Shown: piece after piece, positions 1 to 3,730 of the stretch | How positions within the stretch are numbered: position 1 is the stretch's first letter | How the letters are laid out: each line of letters opens with the position of its first letter | Position numbers and translations under genes: made by a program | Notes under the pieces: generated by a model | The model's database searches: none | What the model was told of the DNA's origin: nothing | Seen by the model: the letters and a program-made list of their open reading frames with translations, nothing else | Source: an uncultured Clostridia bacterium | GTDB lineage: Bacteria; Bacillota; Clostridia; Lachnospirales; Lachnospiraceae | NCBI GenBank assembly: GCA_937896665.1 | Contig: CALBNS010000111.1 | Location: 1 to 5,111, forward strand | Direction: 5' to 3' | Length of the DNA: 5,111 nucleotides

Positions 1-235
1 TTGCGTAAGACTGACAATATGCAGCGAATGCTGCCATGTCCACTTCTGTAAGAACACCCATCTGATTCATCAAATCAGCTAATCGCTCCCACTCTTTCTT
101 AGCCTCAATCAATAACCATTCCGGACACTCAGGCATTCCCTTTGCCGGAATTGGCTCCTTCGTATTCAATTTTCTCTTTCCTGGATTACCTTCCAGCTTC
201 TTAATCGCTGTAGGCTTTGGCTTTCTTCCTGCCAT
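1..235 (-). CDS. terS: Phage terminase small subunit, P27 family (partial, 3' end beyond window)
   Basis: This is the small subunit of the DNA-packaging terminase, which recognises phage DNA at cos/pac and hands it to the large subunit for cutting and translocation. Seventy-eight N-terminal residues are visible; the gene runs off the left edge. The start MAGRKPKPTAIKKLEGNPGK, with its GRKPKP and LEGNPGKR blocks, is the hallmark opening of P27-type (Terminase_4) small terminases. The following CPEWL and an acidic/basic helix (AKKEWERLADLM, then LTEVDMAAFAAYC) match the usual helical N-terminal domain. The ATG at 235 follows a strong AAGGAGGGG box (242-250) at good spacing, and an in-frame stop lies shortly upstream, so the start is secure. 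The nearby HNH gene fits the HNH-terS-terL order of cos phages. The large subunit is expected just left of the window. Motifs are seen; the binding role is family knowledge. Confidence 0.93.
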   Translation of the reverse strand, partial: MAGRKPKPTAIKKLEGNPGKRKLNTKEPIPAKGMPECPEWLLIEAKKEWERLADLMNQMGVLTEVDMAAFAAYCQSYA

Positions 236-381
236 CGGAATCCCCTCCTTCCTCAATTTTGGGCATTAAAAAAGGACCTCCGTAGAGCTCCTCCAAAAAT
301 TTTGTTTATAAAGAAAAACAGAGCTAACATCGTTTTCACAATGCCGCCCCGCAAAAGTCTAACTTTTTCTATGTGCTATAT

Positions 382-410
382 ATTTTACTCACTTTTGAAC
401 CAACTGTCAA
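382..410 (-). promoter_or_regulatory. Near-consensus sigma-A promoter upstream of terS
   Basis: Reading leftward, a perfect TTGACA (405-410) is followed by a 17-bp spacer and TAAAAT (382-387). This is the best promoter in the window. It would start transcription near 375, leaving a leader of about 140 nt before terS. That leader contains a small AAAAGT/ACTTTT hairpin and ends in two purine-rich blocks, the last being the terS ribosome-binding site. The promoter sits between the candidate cos region and terS, so terS and later genes could be transcribed independently of the upstream late regulator. Activity is inferred from sequence match alone. Confidence 0.65.
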
Positions 411-443
411 CTACCAATTTCAGGAAGGTCAAATTAAATGTCA

Positions 444-531
444 ATACCCCCCATCTTACATTTCGCGATTTTGCACAGAAGAGGGGGCGCCGGTCTTGGA
501 GCCTAAGGGCTGTAGAGATTCAGATACCCCC
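444..531. other. Candidate cos / terminase-binding region between HNH and terS
   Basis: The 307 bp between the HNH stop and the terS start hold no convincing gene. They contain a compact GC-rich patch in otherwise AT-rich DNA. On the plus strand ATACCCCC occurs twice in direct orientation (444-451, followed by one more C, and 524-531), bracketing GGGGGCGCC (483-491) with its self-complementary GGCGCC core. A short AGCC/GGCT hairpin lies at 500-511. In HK97-like cos phages the packaging site commonly lies at the HNH-terS junction, and repeated G-rich words on either side of a GC-rich core are what terminase-binding and nicking sites would look like. The repeats are seen directly; the cos assignment is inference from position and composition, and the exact nick positions cannot be read. 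Confidence 0.5.
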
Positions 532-542
532 TACCCCTGCTC

Positions 543-902
543 TCAAAACTTGTACTCCACATTTCTATCTTCCGTCATAGTCTTTACATTGTGATGATGC
601 TTACATAAAGACTTCCAGTTCCCACGATCCCAGAAGAGTTTCTGTTCTCCACGATGTGGAATGATATGATCCACGACCGTAGCCATAGTGATATGACCTT
701 CCTCATAACACTTCACACAGAATGGATTACTTTCTAGGAACTTCTTGCGTTCCCTCTGCCACTTGGCACCATAGCCACGCTCACTTGCATAGGCTCTGTC
801 ATTCTTATGCAATTGTCTATGTTCATCACAATACATCTGACCATGCGGAATAAGTGCTGCACAGCCAGGATGCTTACACGGTATGTTGCTTCTATATGGC
901 AT
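543..902 (-). CDS. Phage HNH endonuclease (packaging-associated)
   Basis: A 119-residue HNH nuclease of the type encoded next to terminases. Such proteins are known in HK97-like phages to stimulate terminase cutting at cos. The N-terminus has Cys9, Cys14, Cys25 and His28, which could form an accessory zinc site. The HNH core runs from about 60 to 108: CVKC (62-65) for structural zinc, the DHI motif with His79, the first catalytic-core residue, Asn95 in GNW, and LCKHHHNVKT (99-108), giving Cys100/His103 as remaining zinc ligands and His104 as the last core His. The start chosen is the ATG at 902, preceded by GGAAGGAAG. An upstream TTG start at 962 gives 20 extra residues that look non-native and overlap the preceding small frame. 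It sits 4 nt after that frame's stop, suggesting translational coupling. The stop is TGA. Confidence 0.9.
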   Translation of the reverse strand: MPYRSNIPCKHPGCAALIPHGQMYCDEHRQLHKNDRAYASERGYGAKWQRERKKFLESNPFCVKCYEEGHITMATVVDHIIPHRGEQKLFWDRGNWKSLCKHHHNVKTMTEDRNVEYKF

Positions 903-906
903 GTGC

Positions 907-1065
907 TCACTTCCTTCCATACACTCGAAAACGAGTTTTCTCGTTGTCGCGGCATTCGTCAAATGTCTGCTCGTGCAAGCACGGCAGCCACTTTCCTCAT
1001 TGCTCGCGCAAAAAGTCCTGGGAGATTTTCTCTTCCAAGGCTCGTATCATTTTCTCTTTCGTCAT
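907..1065 (-). pseudogene. Small phage ORF interrupted by an in-frame TGA
   Basis: A 53-codon leftward frame begins MTKEKMIRALEEKISQDF and runs to a TGA at 997-999. It then continues in the same frame with GKWLPCLHEQTFDEC and ends ...RFRVYGRK before a second TGA (907-909), 4 nt ahead of the HNH start. Both halves look like protein: a charged amphipathic helix, then a segment with two Cys and one His that could bind metal. No ribosome-binding site precedes the ATG, and a TATAAT box overlaps it, so an internal ATG at 1050 is an alternative start. The second half has no good start of its own. The simplest reading is one small gene between regulator and HNH, broken by a nonsense change. The alternative is that only the first 22 codons, or neither half, are translated. 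I do not recognise the family. Confidence 0.4.
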
Positions 1066-1094
1066 TATAATACTATCATAAGAACTATATGACA
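1064..1094 (-). promoter_or_regulatory. Candidate activator-dependent late promoter
   Basis: Reading leftward, a perfect TATAAT (1064-1069) lies just beyond the regulator gene, with no TTGACA at the expected -35 position. In its place is the last copy of a TGTCA repeat (1090-1094). A consensus -10 with a repeated box replacing -35 is the layout of a promoter needing an activator. It would drive HNH and the terminase genes. The encoded regulator immediately upstream is the natural candidate activator. The boxes are visible; dependence on the activator is inference. Confidence 0.5.
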
Positions 1095-1114
1095 TTCTAT
1101 GACATTTACTGACA
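1090..1114 (-). repeat. Three TGTCA boxes at exact 10-bp period
   Basis: TGTCA (minus strand) occurs at 1110-1114, 1100-1104 and 1090-1094, each exactly 10 bp apart; the last two share the longer word ATGTCATA. The first copy overlaps the final codons of the regulator gene. One helical turn between copies places them on the same DNA face, typical of cooperative binding by a multimeric protein. Together with the TATAAT at 1064-1069 they form a probable late-operon control site. Confidence 0.6.
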
Positions 1115-1537
1115 ACTTTCCGGAACCACAATTTCTTTCAATGCTGCATCATGTACTCTGAATATCTGCCTTACTGTATAACCAAGTTCACTAGCGATAT
1201 CTTCCCACTTGGCATAACACAAATATCTTTCCTCTAATACAACCTGTCCCTCAGGATCGGTAACCATCTTAATGCTGTCAACAATCTGACTCTTTATCTC
1301 CAGAAGTGAATTTACATCTGAACCAATTTCATTCTGCAAATCAACAATCCTCACAATCGCATCTTCTAACTTATGGATATTACGATTAGGACTTCCGGGC
1401 ATATCACTGATATTAGAAGTTGCTCTGGTTGCCAGATCATTTAGTGATGCAATCTGATCAAGCTTACTATTGATACGATTATCAATACGATATGCTCTCA
1501 TCAAATAATTCTTTGCTGCAATCTGCTGCTTATTCAT
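1106..1537 (-). CDS. Phage late-gene regulator, DUF1492/ArpU-like, sigma-70 region-4-type HTH
   Basis: A 143-residue protein matching the small phage regulators annotated DUF1492 or ArpU/RinA-like, which lie just before the packaging genes in Firmicute phages and are thought to activate late transcription. Residues 1-95 are mostly helical with a heptad-like Leu/Ile pattern (RINSKLDQIASLNDLA; LEDAIVRIVDLQNEI), a possible coiled-coil oligomerisation region. Residues 100-136 (LEERYLCYAKWEDIASELGY then VRQIFRVHDAAL) are the hallmark helix-turn-helix resembling sigma factor region 4, including the conserved RY, WEDIA, LGY and RQ...R.H...AL positions. ATG 1537 follows GGAGGT (1543-1548) at ideal spacing. 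Paired 10-bp repeats lie upstream and phased TGTCA boxes overlap its end, so it may control both its own gene and the late operon. The family call is firm; the DNA target is inference. Confidence 0.82.
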   Translation of the reverse strand: MNKQQIAAKNYLMRAYRIDNRINSKLDQIASLNDLATRATSNISDMPGSPNRNIHKLEDAIVRIVDLQNEIGSDVNSLLEIKSQIVDSIKMVTDPEGQVVLEERYLCYAKWEDIASELGYTVRQIFRVHDAALKEIVVPESCQ

Positions 1538-1570
1538 AATCTACCTCCGACAAAAAATATTTTTCCTCGG

Positions 1571-1590
1571 ATTGACTCTGATTGACTCTG
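1571..1590 (-). repeat. Tandem 10-bp repeat upstream of the late regulator
   Basis: ATTGACTCTG (plus-strand reading) occurs twice back to back, 34-53 bp before the regulator's ATG. On the minus strand the repeated core is AGTCAATC. It has the same 10-bp period and shares the GTCA core with the three boxes at the other end of the gene, though flanking bases differ. It is a candidate autoregulatory operator. An AT-rich AAAAATATTTTT between it and the ribosome-binding site may contain a weak -10. Confidence 0.5.
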
Positions 1591-1594
1591 AACT

Positions 1595-1741
1595 TTATGC
1601 TACTTCCTTACGAAGCTTATCTATAAGAAACTCCCCATCAATATTAGTAATAGTCCCATCCTGAACCCTGAACGGAATAAATACTGCCAGCGACTCTGTG
1701 GTAAGCGTTCTAAACGCATCAATCTTTCTTGTGCCAAATTC
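1595..1741 (-). pseudogene. C-terminal remnant of an unrecognised gene (48 codons)
   Basis: In the frame two bases off from the Cna-B fragment the sequence reads protein-like from about 1741 to a TAA at 1595-1597: EFGTRKIDAFRTLTTESLA, then VFIPFRVQDGTITNIDGEF and a basic ending LIDKLRKEVA. The alternative continuation of the Cna-B frame (NLAQERLMRLERLPQSRW...) looks like a shadow reading: Arg-, Leu- and Gly-rich, unlike real proteins here. The tail lies 57 bp before the late regulator, where an early phage gene would be expected. It has no start of its own, so it is most likely the 3' end of a gene whose body was replaced at a junction near 1742. I do not recognise the family and assign no function. 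Confidence 0.5.
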
Positions 1742-2321
1742 TGTCCGGCATAGACAAGTTCCACAGAATGAATTTCATCATTCAGAACCATTCCGAAAGG
1801 TGCTTCGATTTCCTGAACCTCGTATTTGCCAAGATAGAGTTCCTTACTTGTAACGAATCCATCAAAAGTTGTAGTGATTGTATCAACTACTTCGCCCTTT
1901 GAATAACGGAGTGTTCCGTCTGGAGTATAAATATCTTCGGCTGCACGGATTTCGTAAACTGCACCTTCAAGTCCGGCAATCTCGTAAATAGGCTGATAGA
2001 TAACATCTGTATCCTCAGTACCACTTACATTGACACCGTAAAATACCTCGCCAGTTTTCTCAACTGTGATAGTTCCTTTCTGTGCCATATTAGGCTTATT
2101 TACTTTTATCACGGTTACACCACTTTCTTCCGTAGAGTTTTCCTCTGCAATATCAAAGTAAACCGGAGTTTCATCAAGCACATATCCGTAAGGTGCTTGT
2201 ACTTCAACAATCGAATATCCCTTACCATAATCAAGTTTCTCAGGTGTTACCAAAGAACCATTGGCATCAGTAAAGAATGTGTCAATCGTAGTCGGAGTAG
2301 GGTAAGTGAATGTCATTGTTA
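1742..2321 (-). pseudogene. Internal fragment of a SpaA/Cna-B-type surface protein gene
   Basis: About 190 codons encode parts of two Cna-B/SpaA-like isopeptide domains of a Gram-positive cell-wall protein. Domain 1 contains YPTPTTIDTFFTDANGSLVT, YGKGYSIVEVQAPYGYVLDE and PVYFDIAEEN, the classic Cna-B ending in which Tyr-Gly-Tyr and a beta strand close the fold. Domain 2 starts after KGTITVEKTGEVF and includes GAVYEIRAAEDIYTPDGT, a LYLGKYEVQEIEAPFGMVL strand pair and HSVELVYAGQ. Glu in the VEVQAPYGY/VQEIEAPFG context corresponds to the catalytic acid of such domains. There is no signal peptide, no LPXTG-like end and no start codon in native context. An artificial GTG-started frame from 2400 merely reads in through the RNA-like tract. 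Both ends are abrupt (near 2321 and 1742), so this is a displaced gene piece and probably not expressed. Such proteins are common cargo of integrative elements in gut Clostridia. Confidence 0.75.
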
Positions 2322-2325
2322 CCTG

Positions 2326-2640
2326 ATTGCCATGTAGACAACCGAAAACTCTCGTTCTCGGTTGTGAATGTTTATCATACGCAATATTTGTTCTCAACAC
2401 CCCTTGCTATGGGAAGTCACTAAGTAGCAGATTGCTGGTCTGCTTCACGGGAATCTCACCCCTCCGAGTATCTCTCCGAGCCACGTATGGGAGTATCATT
2501 ATCAATCTGACTGTCATCGCCATATCAGGGGCAACCTGATAATAGTAATGGGAGTTCTCGCTCATTCCTTATGGAAATCGTGGCGTACCCACTACGGTAG
2601 CTAAAATCATCAGAAATAAAGTCTTAGTGAAATGGTCTAT
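2326..2640 (-). ncRNA. Hairpin-rich, RNA-like tract; possible group II intron domain I remnant
   Basis: This stretch has no convincing gene but, read leftward, folds into successive hairpins. The stem 2338-2345/2358-2365 (ACAACCGA/TCGGTTGT) continues through a G-U pair and three more pairs to a GAGA (GNRA) loop, 12 bp in all; the G-U pair exists only on the minus strand. It sits inside an outer stem, ATTGC(G)TATG with CATGGCAAT (2376-2385/2326-2334). Others are AGCAGA/TCTGCT (2426-2431/2439-2444), TATCAGG/CCTGATA (2523-2529/2535-2541) and short GGG/CCC pairs around 2400-2465. A 52-codon frame starting MSENSHYYYQVAP after AAGGA can be read through it but uses rare codons and is probably incidental. 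Dense hairpins, a GNRA loop and neighbouring element debris suggest part of a large ribozyme, but no domain V or reverse transcriptase is present, so the identity stays open. Confidence 0.4.
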
Positions 2641-2656
2641 TCAATTTTCAAAGTCC

Positions 2657-2729
2657 GTGAAGGGATAAAATTCTCTGTGAGGAAATGACCCCTTCACCTA
2701 TTTGGAATTAGCACCCTGAAATGACACCC
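2657..2729. repeat. Three degenerate 13-bp repeats and an inverted repeat, possible transposon end
   Basis: On the plus strand GGAAATGACCCC (2681-2692), GGAATTAGCACCC (2704-2716) and TGAAATGACACCC (2717-2729) are clearly related, with consensus GGAAATGACACCC. An 8-bp inverted repeat, GTGAAGGG (2657-2664) with CCCTTCAC (2690-2697), overlaps the first copy. Then comes very AT-rich DNA (2730-2780). Several imperfect direct repeats within 50 bp of a composition change resemble the multiple transposase-binding sites at the ends of some insertion sequences (the IS21 family is a known example of this layout). No transposase is present, so the element type is not established. Confidence 0.35.
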
Positions 2730-2776
2730 TATTTTTGAATGAAAAATAAAAATTTTTTTAAAAAGTTTTCAGAAAC

Positions 2777-2811
2777 AAAAAAAGCCACCTATTCCGTTAG
2801 GATCAGGTGGC
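2777..2811 (-). terminator. Rho-independent terminator for leftward transcription
   Basis: GCCACCT (2784-2790) pairs with AGGTGGC (2805-2811). On the minus-strand RNA the stem extends inward through a G-U pair and three further pairs with one mismatch to a TAAC loop, followed at once by seven Ts (2777-2783). The T-run lies only on the leftward side. No leftward gene lies between it and the end of the convergent pair at 3539, so the transcript it stops is not obvious; a short RNA antisense to the XRE leader is one possibility. Confidence 0.7.
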
Positions 2812-2837
2812 AAATAGCAACTCTATATTTTATATGA

Positions 2838-2940
2838 TATAATAAACACCGATAATACCGTTTTAACATAGACACGATATGTCTAATACGAAAAAACACT
2901 TCATTTCTCGCTTTGTGTCGTGTTATATACACCGTATTCG
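2838..2940 (+). promoter_or_regulatory. XRE gene upstream region: TATAAT box and repeated operator-like half-sites
   Basis: A TATAAT (2838-2843) lies 130 bp before the XRE start, though its -35 is poor; a weaker pair, TTGTGT (2913-2918) and TATTCG (2935-2940), lies nearer. Between them are a 17-bp palindrome, TAGACA-cgata-TGTCTA (2869-2885), a shorter GTGT-tatat-ACAC (2920-2932), and three related words: ACACCGATA (2846-2854), ACACGATA (2872-2879) and ACACCGTAT (2929-2937). Symmetric sites with a 5-bp centre next to an XRE gene are the usual form of an autoregulatory operator. The repeats are seen; binding by the XRE protein is inferred. Confidence 0.45.
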
Positions 2941-2972
2941 AGATATTCTTTTTTTGAAAGGAGGCGTAACTA

Positions 2973-3491
2973 ATGGACCAACAAAAAATAGGACTTTTCT
3001 TGAAAGAACTTCGTAGGGAACAAGGACTTAGTCAAGAACAATTTTCAGAAATAATGAACGTATCAAACCGAACAGTATCTCGCTGGGAAACGGGAAGAAA
3101 TATGCCCGATTTAGATATTTTAATAGAGATTTCTAAATACTACGATGTTGATTTGCGAGAAATACTTGATGGGGAAAGGAAAAGCGAGAAAATGAATAAA
3201 GAATTAGAAGAAACTGTTTTGAAAGTTGCTGATTACAGTAACGAAGAAAAAAGCAAGCTAACAAAGAGAATGCACTTATTATTTATTGCAGGAACTATAT
3301 CTTTCATCATTTACCTTGTAATGTTTTTTACTGATACAGTTGATACCTATGCAAATGGAATGATAGGCGGATTATGTTTGGGAATTTCATTCGGTATGAT
3401 GATAGTTGGGTTAATTATGACAAGTCGATATGCAGCTAAAATCAGAGCATTTAAAATGAATCTTCTTCATAAAATGTCTAATAAGTCATAA
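2973..3491 (+). CDS. XRE-family transcriptional regulator with two C-terminal membrane helices
   Basis: A 172-residue regulator. Residues 5-65 are a Cro/C1-type helix-turn-helix: IGLFLKELRREQGLSQEQF, SEIMNVSNRTVSRWETGRNM with the recognition helix NRTVSRWE, then PDLDILIEISKYYDVDLREI. After a charged linker (66-100) come two hydrophobic segments, about 102-119 (LLFIAGTISFIIYLVMFF) and 129-149 (GMIGGLCLGISFGMMIVGLI), ending in a basic tail, so the protein is probably membrane-anchored with its DNA-binding domain in the cytoplasm. This architecture is widespread in Firmicutes, but the signal sensed is generally unknown. ATG 2973 follows AAGGAGG (2958-2964), an excellent match. The gene is monocistronic, preceded by operator-like repeats and closed by a terminator. 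It converges on the zinc-ribbon pair and may repress it or itself. The HTH call is firm; the target is unknown. Confidence 0.9.
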   Translation: MDQQKIGLFLKELRREQGLSQEQFSEIMNVSNRTVSRWETGRNMPDLDILIEISKYYDVDLREILDGERKSEKMNKELEETVLKVADYSNEEKSKLTKRMHLLFIAGTISFIIYLVMFFTDTVDTYANGMIGGLCLGISFGMMIVGLIMTSRYAAKIRAFKMNLLHKMSNKS

Positions 3492-3500
3492 ATGAAAATC

Positions 3501-3533
3501 AGACCACCTACAATTAAGTAAGTGGTCTTTTCT
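3501..3533 (+). terminator. Terminator between the convergent XRE gene and small-protein gene
   Basis: AGACCAC (3501-3507) pairs with GTGGTCT (3522-3528), with inner TAC/GTA pairs after one mismatch, followed by TTTCT on the plus strand. It begins 10 bp after the XRE stop. On the opposite strand the stem is followed by GATTTTCATTT, so it may also stop leftward transcription from the 59-residue gene, serving both convergent units. Confidence 0.75.
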
Positions 3534-3538
3534 ATTTC

Positions 3539-3718
3539 CTAAATATACTGTATTGTTACTTTCTTTTTCTTAGCTGATACGAACTTACACAGAACATCAT
3601 CAACTGCATCGGTATATCTGCCTTGCTCTATCAACGCATTCTTCATATTGATAAGAAATTGAATAATATGGTGGTATTCCATATCGGTTAGATAAATGTG
3701 ATAATCTTTATTTCTCAT
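3539..3718 (-). CDS. Small conserved-type hypothetical protein, 59 residues
   Basis: A short leftward gene encoding 59 residues: it starts MRNKDYHIYLTDMEYHHIIQ, has a helical middle (FLINMKNALIEQGRYTDAVD) and ends basic (SAKKKKVTIQYI). ATG 3718 follows GGAGGT (3725-3730), which abuts the stop of the zinc-ribbon gene (TAA, 3731-3733). The two genes are therefore almost certainly co-transcribed and translationally coupled. No membrane segment, signal peptide or catalytic motif is visible. The pattern (an HIYLT strand, a long helix, YTDAVDDVLCKF, a Lys-rich strand) resembles small hypothetical proteins I associate with mobile elements of gut Clostridia, but that is recollection, not a search result. 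A DNA-binding or partner-protein role would suit its size and charge but is not demonstrated. Confidence 0.75.
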   Translation of the reverse strand: MRNKDYHIYLTDMEYHHIIQFLINMKNALIEQGRYTDAVDDVLCKFVSAKKKKVTIQYI

Positions 3719-3730
3719 CTTGCACCTCCA

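Noticed and set aside
172..271. A 21-codon leftward frame starting MPKIEEGGDSD that overlaps the terS start
   Set aside because: It is very short, its start is explained by terS leader sequence, and it ends inside terS in another frame.
302..594. Two overlapping plus-strand frames of 92 and 73 residues across the HNH-terS gap
   Set aside because: No ribosome-binding sites, Pro/Thr-rich shadow-like composition, and they run antisense through the promoter and GC-rich cos-like core.
903..962. Extension of the HNH protein to a TTG at 962
   Set aside because: The extra 20 residues do not resemble HNH N-termini, and the ATG at 902 has its own good ribosome-binding site.
997..999. TGA recoding (tryptophan or selenocysteine) in the small ORF
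   Set aside because: The HNH gene in the same operon ends with TGA and tryptophans here are TGG; no selenocysteine-insertion hairpin is apparent just after the codon.
807..1092. Several plus-strand frames opposite HNH and the small ORF
   Set aside because: They are antisense shadows with Ser/Cys/Phe-rich translations and no start signals.
2327..2539. Plus-strand 70-residue frame through the RNA-like tract
   Set aside because: No ribosome-binding site, and it runs through the hairpins and is antisense to the structured strand.
2415..2573. 52-codon leftward frame beginning MSENSHYYYQVAP with AAGGA upstream
   Set aside because: It coincides with stacked hairpins and uses codons rare in neighbouring genes (CGG, AGG, CTC), so structured RNA explains it better. 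It stays a possibility worth a database check.
2326..2760. Complete group II intron or CRISPR array
   Set aside because: No domain V signature, no reverse transcriptase and no intron end consensus; the repeats are degenerate and too few and too closely spaced for CRISPR.
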